Assembly (NCBI RefSeq): GCF_030758775.1
Contig: NZ_CP132384.1
Location: 372,001-436,000, forward strand
Length of the DNA: 64,000 nucleotides
Direction: 5' to 3'
Source of the DNA: Bifidobacterium asteroides
Lineage (GTDB): Bacteria; Actinomycetota; Actinomycetes; Actinomycetales; Bifidobacteriaceae
Position numbers and translations under genes: made by a program. This document shows positions 31,796-40,794 of the stretch, piece after piece. The notes beneath the pieces are model-generated. The model was not told where the DNA came from. It saw only the letters and a list, made by a program, of their open reading frames with translations, and did no database searches. How positions within the stretch are numbered: position 1 is the first letter of the stretch; every line of letters begins with the position of its first letter.

Positions 31796-33298
31796 ATGGA
31801 CCAGAACACTGACTCCGCTACTATGAGCCCAGTTCATGCCGCCGGCAACGGTGATGTTGCATATGAGTCCATTCCGACAGAATCATCCTCGTCAGACATA
31901 CCTGCTGGGCAAGCAGATATGCCGCCTGCCTATGCTCCAAGTTCTGATATACCACCCTCCTACCCACCTTCGGCGACACCTGACGATAGAGGAGCTTCAG
32001 CCTCGGATGATTCAGATACAATAGCAGCTCCAGTGTCTGTTCCAGGCCAAGCTACAACGTCGGCTCCGATAATTGTGGTTTCAGGACATCATTCCCAGGA
32101 CACAAGTCAACAAGGCAACGCTGGTCAGGCAGCTGCGGCAGCATCCAAACAGGCCAAGAACGTTGGCAAGTCTGGCAAGTCAGGGCGGGGGTTCGGCCTC
32201 CTGGAGACCTTGGCCTTCCTGATTGGTCTGGCAATCTTCCTATACCCGCTGTTGGCGGCCTATGTGAACTATTCCAAGGATTCCACCGCAGTAGACAATT
32301 ACGATCAGATCGTGGATGCACTTTCACCTGCACAGCGCAGAGCCATGTGGCGTGATGCTAAGAAGTACGACGAGGAATTAGGCAAGCCTACGCTGAGGGA
32401 CCCCTTCAAGTACAAGGAAGTCAAGGAACCACTGGGTCGCTACTACAAAATCCTCAATGTAGACGGCAAAGGCATGATGGCCTATGTGGAGATCCCCAAG
32501 ATCAATGTCAAGCTGCCCGTGCGGCACGGCACCAGCGATGCTGTGCTCAAGGATGGCACGGGGCACATCGCCACGACCCACGTGCCTACCGACAACAGAA
32601 CCATCCACTCCGTCATCACTGGACACACCGGCGAAGTCGGCTACATGTTGTTCGATAACCTAACGCAGCTGCGCAAGGGGGACGTCTTCCAGATACGTGT
32701 CCTCAAACGGCATATGAGCTACAAGGTAGATCAGATTAAGATCATCTTGCCCACCGATGTGAGTGCACTGCAGCCAGTCCAGAATTCAAACTATGTGACC
32801 CTGCTGACCTGCTATCCCTATGGCGTCAACTCTCACCGCCTGATCGTGCGTGGGCACTATATCGGCGATGACGTGCCACCCACCCAACCTGAAGGGGCGC
32901 CCATTTACATGGTCTGGGTGCTGCTGGCCCTGTTTTTGGCCTGCCTGGTTGGTTGGTACCTGCTCTCACGTCGCAGGCGCAACTGCCGTCATGAGCTGGA
33001 GCAGATGGAGCATCTGGAATCTCGGGCGACAGGACCTGGGACTATGGGGGAGCCGCTGGCCACGATCATGGTCAGCCATGAGCAGGAGACCCGTTCAGAA
33101 GCCACACGCCGTCGCCGGTTGATCAAAACCCGACGAATCTGCAGCGCTTTCATGTGGCTGTTGGCTGTGCTCGGCCTCTTCTTCGCCTGGGGTACGGTCG
33201 GCATGATGATGAAGATCAGCCTGTTGCCCGTATTCGACCTTGGCTACCATTGGTTCGATACCCACGTGCTGTACTTCTTTAGCATCAGCAAATTCTAA
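31796..33298 (+). CDS. Class C (pilus) sortase with long extensions
   Basis: Transpeptidase that links pilin subunits. 500 residues, long for the class. Residues 1-125 are rich in Ser, Pro, Ala and Asp with no clear fold; a membrane segment follows at about 135-160 (LLETLAFLIGLAIFLYPLLA). The catalytic domain has AYVEIPKINVKLPVRHGTS, the catalytic His in VITGHTGEV (about 276), the Cys in TLLTCYPYG (about 339) and the Arg in NSHRLIVRG. Unusually, after a usual second membrane segment (about 370-392) there is a basic cytosolic stretch of some 55 residues and a third hydrophobic region (about 449-475). ATG 31796 follows AGGAAGG. Confidence 0.9.
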   Translation: MDQNTDSATMSPVHAAGNGDVAYESIPTESSSSDIPAGQADMPPAYAPSSDIPPSYPPSATPDDRGASASDDSDTIAAPVSVPGQATTSAPIIVVSGHHSQDTSQQGNAGQAAAAASKQAKNVGKSGKSGRGFGLLETLAFLIGLAIFLYPLLAAYVNYSKDSTAVDNYDQIVDALSPAQRRAMWRDAKKYDEELGKPTLRDPFKYKEVKEPLGRYYKILNVDGKGMMAYVEIPKINVKLPVRHGTSDAVLKDGTGHIATTHVPTDNRTIHSVITGHTGEVGYMLFDNLTQLRKGDVFQIRVLKRHMSYKVDQIKIILPTDVSALQPVQNSNYVTLLTCYPYGVNSHRLIVRGHYIGDDVPPTQPEGAPIYMVWVLLALFLACLVGWYLLSRRRRNCRHELEQMEHLESRATGPGTMGEPLATIMVSHEQETRSEATRRRRLIKTRRICSAFMWLLAVLGLFFAWGTVGMMMKISLLPVFDLGYHWFDTHVLYFFSISKF

Positions 33299-33427
33299 GC
33301 CGGTGCATGAGCGGGCAGGTTTGACCACATAGGACTGTTCTGTTTCAGCCGGGCTTTTGCCTGGCTCTAGAATGGAGCGAGCATGGCCCGGCAGACTGCT
33401 GGGCGGCATCCTGGGAAGGTGTGGACC

Positions 33428-34276
33428 ATGACAGCAGTTCCTGACATCCAATTGTCTGACGGCAATCGCATTCCGCAGGTGGGTCTGGGCGTGCTCAGGA
33501 TCGACGATGATCAAACCGCTGGAGTAGTGCAATCCGCCTTGGAACTGGGTTATCGCCACATCGATACGGCAGCGGGCTACCGCAATGAAGGAGGCGTGGG
33601 CCGTGGCCTCAAAGCCTTCGGTTGCCAGAGCGGACCTGAGCGTGCCAACCTGTGGCTGACTACCAAGCTGCGTGATTCCGAACAAGGTTATGACAGCGCT
33701 CTGCGGGCTTTCGACCGCCAGCTGGCTCTGCTGGGCACCGACTATGTCGACATGTATATGATCCATTGGCCCACGCCGTTCGATTGGCGGGCCGACCAGG
33801 TTTGGCGTGCATTCCATCGGCTGCGCGATGAGGGGCGGGTGCGGACCCTGGGGGTCTGCAACTTCCTGCCAGAGCATCTGGAACGGCTGCACAGGGAGAC
33901 GGGGGAGTACCCTGCCGTGGATCAGATCGAGCTGCACCCCAGCTGGCAGCAGCGCACGGTAACGGCCTTCTGCAAGGAGCATGGCATCGCCGTCCAGGCA
34001 TACTCGCCATTGGCACGTGGCGCAGATCTGACAGCCGGAGGCGGAAGGCTGGAGCAAATCGCCCAGGCCCACGGGGTCACGCCGGCCCAGGTGGTGCTGC
34101 GCTGGCACATCGAGAACGGGACCATCATCATCCCCAAGTCTGTCCACCAGGAAAGGCAGGCGGAGAACCTGGACCTGTTCGGCTTCAGTCTGACCCCTGA
34201 GGAGCATGCCGCCATCGATGCCATGGACTCCCCGGTGCGTGCAGGACACGACCCGATGACCTACGCCTACGCTTGA
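33428..34276 (+). CDS. Aldo/keto reductase
   Basis: NADPH-dependent reductase of the 2,5-diketo-gluconate reductase group; substrate unknown. 282 residues with the catalytic tetrad visible: Asp and Tyr in GYRHIDTAAGYRNEGGVG, Lys in LTTKLRD, His in MIHWPTP. The NADPH-binding end is TIIIPKSVHQERQAENL. GVCNFLPEHLERL and VDQIELHPSWQQ are further family motifs. ATG 33428 (MTAVPDIQLSDG) matches the usual start. An earlier ATG at 33383 would add 15 unrelated residues. It stands apart from the pilus genes; a small hairpin AGCCGGGC/GCCTGGCT near 33349-33368 may end the sortase transcript. Confidence 0.9.
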   Translation: MTAVPDIQLSDGNRIPQVGLGVLRIDDDQTAGVVQSALELGYRHIDTAAGYRNEGGVGRGLKAFGCQSGPERANLWLTTKLRDSEQGYDSALRAFDRQLALLGTDYVDMYMIHWPTPFDWRADQVWRAFHRLRDEGRVRTLGVCNFLPEHLERLHRETGEYPAVDQIELHPSWQQRTVTAFCKEHGIAVQAYSPLARGADLTAGGGRLEQIAQAHGVTPAQVVLRWHIENGTIIIPKSVHQERQAENLDLFGFSLTPEEHAAIDAMDSPVRAGHDPMTYAYA

Positions 34277-34330
34277 CCGCTATGATGGATGATTCATGCA
34301 AGCAGTCGACATAGGAGGTATCGGCGGTAG

Positions 34331-35128
34331 ATGACCGGTCCGAGACGCAGAAGATATCGGTATCGAGGACGCAGCCGGTACGGTTCGGCACGGAGGAATC
34401 CCGCACCGGCCCGCTTCCGTCGCGAATCGCTCACTGAACGGGTGCTGATTCTTCTGGTAGTGGCTGTGGTCCTAGGCATCACCATCGGCCTGATATTGCC
34501 AAGGGTCAACGGTGGAGTCGGACGGTTGACCGGCCGATATACGGCAACCGGCGATGCGGCCCAGATCCTGCAGAGTCTGACAGTGGACGATCATTCCCGT
34601 CCTGCCCGCCAGTACCGGCGTGAGTCCTTCGGCTTCAAGGAGACCGATGCGGACGGCAACGGCTGCAATGTGCGCGAGGATGTGTTGACCCGCGACCTGA
34701 CTGACCTGCGTACCACTACTCCCGGCGGGTGCAAGGTGGCCAGCGGTCGTCTGCAGGATCCCTATACCGGGCGAACCATCGAATTCGTCAGAGGGCCGAA
34801 AACCAGCTCGGCCGTGCAGATCGACCACGTGGTCGCCCTGGAGAATGCCTGGCGGTCAGGAGCCAGCAAGTGGGACACGGCCCGCCGCTACCGTTTTGGC
34901 AACGACCCCTACAATCTTCTCGCCGTGGACGGCCCGGCCAACCAGGCCAAGGGGAGTGCCTCGGCCGACTACTGGCTGCCCGAAAACAAGGATTATCAGT
35001 GCTCCTATGTGGCCCGTCAGATTGCAGTCAAGGACAAATACTCCCTGAGTGTCACCAGCTCGGAAAAACAGGCCATGCTGGCCGTTCTGCACACCTGCCC
35101 GGGCCAGCCCCTCCCGCAGGATCGTTGA
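34331..35128 (+). CDS. Membrane-anchored HNH nuclease (DUF1524/GmrSD C-terminal type)
   Basis: 265-residue protein: very basic head (residues 1-35, many Arg), one membrane segment (ERVLILLVVAVVLGITIGLIL, about 36-57), then an outside HNH domain. The nuclease signature is clear: VQIDHVVALENAWRSGAS-like core, RFGNDPYNLLAVDGPANQAKG and YWLPENKDY, with paired cysteines NGCNVREDVLTRDL/GGCKV and YQCSY/HTC outside the core. Related secreted actinobacterial proteins are annotated as HNH endonucleases. Possible roles are DNA scavenging or attack on foreign DNA at the surface. ATG 34331, 12 bases after AGGAGG, gives the expected basic head. Confidence 0.82.
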   Translation: MTGPRRRRYRYRGRSRYGSARRNPAPARFRRESLTERVLILLVVAVVLGITIGLILPRVNGGVGRLTGRYTATGDAAQILQSLTVDDHSRPARQYRRESFGFKETDADGNGCNVREDVLTRDLTDLRTTTPGGCKVASGRLQDPYTGRTIEFVRGPKTSSAVQIDHVVALENAWRSGASKWDTARRYRFGNDPYNLLAVDGPANQAKGSASADYWLPENKDYQCSYVARQIAVKDKYSLSVTSSEKQAMLAVLHTCPGQPLPQDR

Positions 35129-35250
35129 TCGCTGGCCTTGGCTGACAGACGGAATTGACTGCCATGTAAGGGTCTATTCGCGTAGGTGCTTGATAGCCTG
35201 ACTTTCTGCACTGAACTGGACCTCTTAAGGTGTGATAGCATTGTTGCAGT

Positions 35251-35270
35251 TTGATACACAGTTGTATCAA
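35251..35270 (+). promoter_or_regulatory. LacI-type operator before the GH43 gene
   Basis: TTGATACACAGTTGTATCAA: two perfect 8-base arms around CAGT. The same centre and almost the same arms recur at 37361-37384. It lies about 64 bases before the GH43 start, where it could block transcription. The probable binder is the LacI regulator at 42995. Confidence 0.8.
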
Positions 35271-35333
35271 CAGCATAGATTTCGATTTGATCAGGGTCTA
35301 TGACCGCAACAATCAGCAACAGAGAGGTTGACT

Positions 35334-37328
35334 ATGAATGAGAATATCGGCTCGGATATACCCGGAACCGGAAACCGTATTCGGGATCATACGCTGGCAA
35401 AGCACAGATTGACCATTCTGTTTGTCGCCCTAGCGATGATTATGGGCTTGTCCTTTGGAGCGCCAAAGGCGGTTGCCGCTCAGGGAGCAGGGCAAAAGTC
35501 CGATTCTGCAGGCGGAAGCGGGCTGATCGTCAATGACCGTTTTTGGAATGACGTCGATGGTAATCCAATGTATATGCAGGGCGGAGGGATTTTCGATTTC
35601 CCGGATCCTGCTACGGGGAAGGTTTCTCATTTTTGGTATGGTGTTCACTTTTCCCAGGCTGAAACTTATCGCCAGGACCCAACCCATGCGCTCACTGGCA
35701 ATGATTTCATCTCTGTGGATGTCTACAAATCCGCGAATCTGACCGATTGGAGATATCAAGGCGTGGCGTTGAATAGGGCGCAGGCTGATGCATTCTCCAG
35801 TGACTTTGGTGGCCGTCGTGCGGGTTGGGTATGCAGAATGGGAGTTGCTTATGTCCCCGAGTTGCACACTTATGCCATGCTTATCCAGCATGAAATGCCA
35901 ACGGATGCAACGGGTCGCAATTTCGACAAAAAGGTGATGATCGCTACAGCCGATTCGCCTGCTGGACCGTTCAAAGCCCAGAGGCGTATTGACATGCGCG
36001 ATTACGGGCTGGGCACCAGCAATACCGGTGACCAGAGTGTCTTCCAGGATGAGGACGGCACAGGTTATCTGATTTATTCCTATGGCCGTGGCCGTGGCAG
36101 TGTCTGGGCGGCCAGAATAGGGGCCAAGGGGGGTAAGGTGGATTTGCTTGAACCTACCAAGCTCTACCAGGGCTTCGGGCGTGAAGGCAATGCGCTTTTC
36201 AAGTATGCTGGCCGGTATTATCTGGCTGGTTCCGATCTATTCGGGTGGGATGCATCCCGAATTCATTTTCAGGTAGCAGATCATCTGTTTGGTCCCTATC
36301 AGCCCGTCAATCAGACGGTGATCATGGATGGCAGCCGAGCGGATTTCGGCCACATCACTCAGACCGGTTTTTACTACACCTTGCACGGCAGCCGAGCAGA
36401 GACCGTCATTCACTGCGGCGATCGATGGGCTGACTTTGCGGGTAATGGGCTTGGATACAACCAGTGGAATCCGCTCAGTTTTGATGATTCCGGCAAGCCC
36501 CGCTTCAATTCCATGAGTCGGTGGAAGCTGGATGCCGACACCGGCCTTTGGTCGGTTGACGATGCCAATGACTACGTACTCAATGGTTCCTTCGAAGCGG
36601 ACAGGGTTTCGGTGGGTGAACAGGGGTATCGGGATAAGGACGGTAACGTGATTGCCGATATCGCCGGATGGCGGCGGGTCAATCCAGATGCCGTGAACAA
36701 CGTAGCCGATGCCTATGGGCGAGTGGGCGACTATGATCTGCAATTCGCGCCCGGACGATCCCGCAGTGCCTCCATTGTCCAGGATTTGGATGAACCAGGG
36801 CATGTTCCCCTGCACGCCGGCCGTTTCCTTTTGAAACTCTCCTATGCGAACCCCAAAGGCATGGATCAGGCCAGGATCGCGATTGAATCCGGCGGGAAGA
36901 CCTCGGAGATTAACCTGGCTGCCTCTACCGGCACAGACTGGAAGCAAGCCTCCTTGCTGGTCGATCTGCCCGGCGGGCAGACCAAGATCACTATTGATGC
37001 CTCCGGCAGTTCAGGCCAGACCCTGCATGTTGATGACGTGTCCCTGACAGGTGTGCCTGAAAAGGGAAATGAGACCAATGATGTGGCCGATCATGACGGA
37101 AATGGTACGCCGGCAGGCCCTGGAGGGTCCGCGTCCGGTTCTGTAGAGCCAGACAAATCCCTGCCTGTCCGTCCTGTCGCTGGCAGCGGCGGTCTATCCT
37201 CCACTTTGGCTGCCACGGGCATCGCTATCGGCCACACTCCAATTTTCGTAGCGAGCTGCCTGTTGGCGGGCATTCTGTCCATGGTCGTAGCCGTGTACTG
37301 TCGGCGACGTCTCATTGAGCGGAATTGA
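35334..37328 (+). CDS. Wall-anchored GH43-family glycosidase, galactanase-like
   Basis: 664-residue secreted enzyme. Signal peptide to about residue 50 (end AVAAQ). The catalytic domain (about 60-400) follows the five-bladed GH43 layout: NDVDGNPMYMQGGGIFDF, VDVYKSANLTDWRYQGVAL, FQDEDGTGYLIYSYG, REGNALFKYAGRYYLAGSD and YNQWNPLSF, most like the subfamily of exo-beta-1,3-galactanases. Where such enzymes often have ERPKV, this has CRMGV, so one expected Glu may be missing. A carbohydrate-binding-like beta domain follows (NGSFEADRVSV to LHVDDVSLTG), then a linker and LAATG sorting signal with a membrane segment and RRRLIERN. It probably releases galactose-containing sugars for the next operon. Confidence 0.72.
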   Translation: MNENIGSDIPGTGNRIRDHTLAKHRLTILFVALAMIMGLSFGAPKAVAAQGAGQKSDSAGGSGLIVNDRFWNDVDGNPMYMQGGGIFDFPDPATGKVSHFWYGVHFSQAETYRQDPTHALTGNDFISVDVYKSANLTDWRYQGVALNRAQADAFSSDFGGRRAGWVCRMGVAYVPELHTYAMLIQHEMPTDATGRNFDKKVMIATADSPAGPFKAQRRIDMRDYGLGTSNTGDQSVFQDEDGTGYLIYSYGRGRGSVWAARIGAKGGKVDLLEPTKLYQGFGREGNALFKYAGRYYLAGSDLFGWDASRIHFQVADHLFGPYQPVNQTVIMDGSRADFGHITQTGFYYTLHGSRAETVIHCGDRWADFAGNGLGYNQWNPLSFDDSGKPRFNSMSRWKLDADTGLWSVDDANDYVLNGSFEADRVSVGEQGYRDKDGNVIADIAGWRRVNPDAVNNVADAYGRVGDYDLQFAPGRSRSASIVQDLDEPGHVPLHAGRFLLKLSYANPKGMDQARIAIESGGKTSEINLAASTGTDWKQASLLVDLPGGQTKITIDASGSSGQTLHVDDVSLTGVPEKGNETNDVADHDGNGTPAGPGGSASGSVEPDKSLPVRPVAGSGGLSSTLAATGIAIGHTPIFVASCLLAGILSMVVAVYCRRRLIERN

Positions 37329-37384
37329 CAATCCAAGGCTATGGATTATACTGAGAAACACGTTGGTACACAGTTGTACCAACG
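37325..37384 (+). promoter_or_regulatory. Promoter and operator of the sugar-uptake operon
   Basis: TTGACA (37325-37330), 16 bases, TATACT (37347-37352): a near-consensus promoter whose -35 overlaps the GH43 stop codon. At 37361-37384 two perfect 10-base arms, CGTTGGTACA and TGTACCAACG, flank CAGT. The operator starts about where transcription should begin, a classic position for repression by a LacI-family protein. Confidence 0.85.
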
Positions 37385-37451
37385 ATTGGAAGGAGTAGGG
37401 CGTCAAAACCTTATCAAGGACGTGGTTTTTACAAACATCGAAAGGTTCATC

Positions 37452-38777
37452 ATGAATTCTGCAAGGAAAATCCTGACCATGGGCGTCACCGTGGTCGCCT
37501 TGGCCTCGTTCGCTGCCTGTGGAAGCAGCGGGTCTGGATCAACATCGAAGCCAGCGGACACCAGCAAGGCCTCTGGGCGCATAGTCTTTTGGGGCTGGGG
37601 CAATGGTATCAAGGAGACCATTGCTGCTTTTGAAAAGGCCAACCCCGGCATCACTGTCAAGTACAACAACACGGGCACTGCCGGTGACACCCAAGTGGCC
37701 TTGTCCAACGCAGTCGCTGCAGGCAAGGGCATCCCCGATGTCACCATGCTGGAGGATCCTACCGTCCAGCAGTTCGCGATTGAAGACAACCTGGAAAACC
37801 TGTCGGATTATGGGGCCGACAAGTTTGCTGACGACTTCACCCCAGGGCCCTGGAACAAGGTCCAGTACGACGGCAAGCCCTACGCTCTGCCCATTGATGC
37901 CGGTCCCGAGGTTTTCTTCTACAACAAGGCGGTCTTCGACAAGGCTGGTATTCCCGAGCCCCCAAAGACCTGGGATGAGTACTATCAGGATGCCAAGAAG
38001 ATCCGAGCTGTGGGTTCTTACATCACCAACAACGCCGGCGACAAGAACGCCTATCAGCCATTCACCGCACAGGCTTGGCAGGCTGGGGCCCACCCATGGA
38101 AGGTCGATGGTGACAAGATCACCATCAACATGACCAAGGATGCCGGCATGAAGAGGTATATCGACTTTCAGCAAAAGCTGATCGACGAAGACCTGCTCGA
38201 TACCAAGACCGCCAACTGGTCCGATGACTGGAACAGGGCGCTTAACGATGGATCGGTGGCCTCGCTGACCATCGGTGCCTGGATGCCCACCAATTTGGAG
38301 TCCGGTGCACCCGACCAGAAGGGCAACTGGAGGGTCGCGCCTCTGCCTCAGTGGAAAGAGGGAGACAGCGTGTCCGCAGAGGACGGCGGTTCGGCTCTTG
38401 TTGTGCCCAAGAAAGCCAAGAACAAGGCGGCCGCCTGGAAGTTCGCAGAATACCTGACGCACGGCAAGGGAGCTCAGGTCATGGCCGACCAGGGCAGCTT
38501 CCCCTCGCTGAAACGCATCCTGAGCTCGACTGAATTCACCAGCAAGAAGAACGAGTACTTCGGAGGTCAGGAAGTCAACAAGGTTCTGACCGAGGCAGCC
38601 AACCTCAAGGTCTCCAAGTTCCAGTATCTGCCCTACAACCCCTTCGCCCAGTCGACCTATGGAGATTCCATCGGCAAGGCCTACATGAAGCAGACCACAC
38701 TGGAGAAAGCTTTTGAGGACTATCAGCAGAAGCTAGTGGATCACGGCAACCAGCAGGGGTATCAGGTCAATAAGTGA
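37452..38777 (+). CDS. ABC transporter sugar-binding lipoprotein
   Basis: Extracellular solute-binding protein (family 1, CUT1-type) for an oligosaccharide, probably galactose-containing given its neighbours. 441 residues with an N-terminal lipoprotein signal (VVALASFAAC, Cys about 23), followed by GSSGSGS. FWGWGNGIKETIAAFEKANPG, GIPDVTMLED and ALPIDAGPEVFFYNKAVFDKAG are typical of the family. ATG 37452 follows GAAAGG and gives a proper signal peptide; the open frame beginning at 37341 runs through the operator. First gene of an operon of five. Confidence 0.92.
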   Translation: MNSARKILTMGVTVVALASFAACGSSGSGSTSKPADTSKASGRIVFWGWGNGIKETIAAFEKANPGITVKYNNTGTAGDTQVALSNAVAAGKGIPDVTMLEDPTVQQFAIEDNLENLSDYGADKFADDFTPGPWNKVQYDGKPYALPIDAGPEVFFYNKAVFDKAGIPEPPKTWDEYYQDAKKIRAVGSYITNNAGDKNAYQPFTAQAWQAGAHPWKVDGDKITINMTKDAGMKRYIDFQQKLIDEDLLDTKTANWSDDWNRALNDGSVASLTIGAWMPTNLESGAPDQKGNWRVAPLPQWKEGDSVSAEDGGSALVVPKKAKNKAAAWKFAEYLTHGKGAQVMADQGSFPSLKRILSSTEFTSKKNEYFGGQEVNKVLTEAANLKVSKFQYLPYNPFAQSTYGDSIGKAYMKQTTLEKAFEDYQQKLVDHGNQQGYQVNK

Positions 38778-38841
38778 GTGATTATGGAGGCGGCTGACCA
38801 TGGCCGTCTCCGGGCAGCGACAGGAAAGAAGGAGAGGCATC

Positions 38842-39804
38842 ATGAGTGAAGTCGAAGGTTCGACTGTGCGGGTTCCGGCCCCCGCGCGGGCTCAAGGCCC
38901 TGGCGGAACCAGCGAGAGTCGCACTGGGGAGCGGCCTCACAGGCCCGACTGGCGTGGATGGAAGTTCATGGGACCCTTTGTCCTGGTCTTCGTATTCGTT
39001 TTCGTCCTGCCGGTGCTCTATGCCATCTACCTGAGTCTGTATGAGAAGCGCATGATCGGAGGGAACGTCTTTGTGGGTCTGGCCAATTACGCCAGGCTGA
39101 TCAAGGACGGGCAGTTCTGGTCATCAGTTGGCCGTGTGGCGCTCTTCACTGTGGTTCAGGTGCCCATCATGCTCCTTCTGGCGGCATTGATGGCGCTGGC
39201 CTTGGACTCGCTCAAGCTGCACGGTACGCGCTTCTTCAGAATCACCACCTTCTTGCCCTATGCGGTGCCTGCTGTGGTGGCGGCTCTGATGTGGGGGTTC
39301 ATCTACGGCACCAAGTACGGAATGGTGGGTTCCTTGAATCAATGGCTGGGCACGCATATCGATGTTCTGCAGCCCAGCGTGCTTCTGGCCGCCATCGGCA
39401 ACATCAATACCTGGGAGTTCACGGGCTACAATATGCTGATTTTCTATTCCTCGCTGTCGACTGTGCCGCACTCGCTCTATGAGGCAGCGGCCATCGACGG
39501 GGCCTCGGAGTGGCAGATCGTGCGCAGCATCAAGGTTCCTGAACTCAAGAGCTCCCTGGTCATCACGGTCATCTTCAGCATCATCGGCAGTTTCCAGCTC
39601 TTCAATGAGCCCTCGGTCCTGCAGACCATGGTTCCAGGAAATGCGATTACCACCTATTACACCCCCAATATGTATGCCTACAACCTGAGCTTCATGGGCG
39701 GTCAGAGCAATTACGCGGCGGCCTTGGCCATCGTCATGGCCATCATTACCATGGTCGCTGCCTACGCCGTCCAGCTCAGGGGAATGAAGGAGCAGATGCA
39801 ATGA
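38842..39804 (+). CDS. Sugar ABC transporter permease (first subunit)
   Basis: MalF-like membrane subunit, 320 residues: a cytosolic N-terminal stretch, then six membrane segments starting with FVLVFVFVFVLPVLYAIYL. The EAA loop that docks the ATPase is YEAAAIDGASEWQIVRSIKV. ATG 38842 (MSEVEGS) lies 6 bases after AAGGAG; ATG 38800 would add 14 residues. Overlaps the next gene by four bases (ATGA). No ATPase gene is in the operon, so a shared MsmK-type ATPase encoded elsewhere is expected. Confidence 0.92.
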   Translation: MSEVEGSTVRVPAPARAQGPGGTSESRTGERPHRPDWRGWKFMGPFVLVFVFVFVLPVLYAIYLSLYEKRMIGGNVFVGLANYARLIKDGQFWSSVGRVALFTVVQVPIMLLLAALMALALDSLKLHGTRFFRITTFLPYAVPAVVAALMWGFIYGTKYGMVGSLNQWLGTHIDVLQPSVLLAAIGNINTWEFTGYNMLIFYSSLSTVPHSLYEAAAIDGASEWQIVRSIKVPELKSSLVITVIFSIIGSFQLFNEPSVLQTMVPGNAITTYYTPNMYAYNLSFMGGQSNYAAALAIVMAIITMVAAYAVQLRGMKEQMQ

Positions 39805-40769
39805 GCACGGTTGATTCGAGGACTACCGACGGGGCCAAGGCTGAGCGTATTCGTGCTCGACGCGTCGCACGTGATGAGCGCGCGGAACGTCGAAGGGCAG
39901 CTCGAACGGGATTCTCCAATCCGGACAATCCGCGGCGCAGCTGGCTGTTGACCCTGGTTGCGGGAATCTTCGCGCTCTATTGCCTGTTTCCCCTGATCTG
40001 GCTGGTCATCAATGCCACAAAGACCCAGTCGGACTTCATTGGCACCTTCGGCTTGGCCTTTGGGCACAAGTTCGCCCTCTGGGACAACCTGCGCGAAGTG
40101 TTCACCTATGAGGGCGGGATCTTCGGGCGCTGGCTGCTCAACACCCTGCTTTACGTGGTTGTGGGAGCCGGTGGCGCCACCTTACTGGCAGTACTGGGTG
40201 GATATGCCCTGGCCAAGTTCCGCTTTCCTGGCCGTCGCCTGGTCTTCGCAGTGGTCATCGGAGCCATCAGCGTGCCGGGCATCGCTCTGGCTGTGCCTCA
40301 GTTCCTGCTCTTCGCCAAGATCGGACTGACCGATACGCCTTGGGCCATGATCATCCCCAGTCTGATCTCGCCCTTCGGCCTGTACCTGATGTGGATCTTT
40401 TCCGACCAGGCAGTGCCTACTGAGCTGCTGGAGGCAGCCCGAGTCGACGGGGCTGGGGAGTTCCGTACTTTCTGGCAGGTCAGCCTGCCTCTGCTGGCCC
40501 CCGGCATCGTAACCACGGCGCTTTTCACTATTGTGGCCACTTGGAACAATTACTTCCTGCCCTTGATCATGCTCAAGGATTCCAATTGGTATCCGCTGAC
40601 AATCGGGCTCAACAATTGGAAGGATCAGGCATCGACAGCTGGTGCCCATGCCATTCAGAACCTGGTGGTGACGGGCAGCCTGGTCACCATCATTCCCATC
40701 ATCGTCGCCTTCCTGCTGCTGCAGAAATACTGGCAATCCGGCTTGGCTGCTGGTGCTGTCAAGGAATAG
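39801..40769 (+). CDS. Sugar ABC transporter permease (second subunit)
   Basis: MalG-like membrane subunit, 322 residues. After a charged head (about 1-45, many Arg) come six membrane segments beginning LLTLVAGIFALYCLFPLIWL. Its EAA loop is LEAARVDGAGEFRTFWQVSL. The start codon overlaps the stop of the first permease, as usual for coupled translation. The two permeases are presumably paired with the binding lipoprotein upstream. Confidence 0.92.
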   Translation: MSTVDSRTTDGAKAERIRARRVARDERAERRRAARTGFSNPDNPRRSWLLTLVAGIFALYCLFPLIWLVINATKTQSDFIGTFGLAFGHKFALWDNLREVFTYEGGIFGRWLLNTLLYVVVGAGGATLLAVLGGYALAKFRFPGRRLVFAVVIGAISVPGIALAVPQFLLFAKIGLTDTPWAMIIPSLISPFGLYLMWIFSDQAVPTELLEAARVDGAGEFRTFWQVSLPLLAPGIVTTALFTIVATWNNYFLPLIMLKDSNWYPLTIGLNNWKDQASTAGAHAIQNLVVTGSLVTIIPIIVAFLLLQKYWQSGLAAGAVKE

Positions 40770-40794
40770 CAGAAACACGCAGACGGGATTAGGC

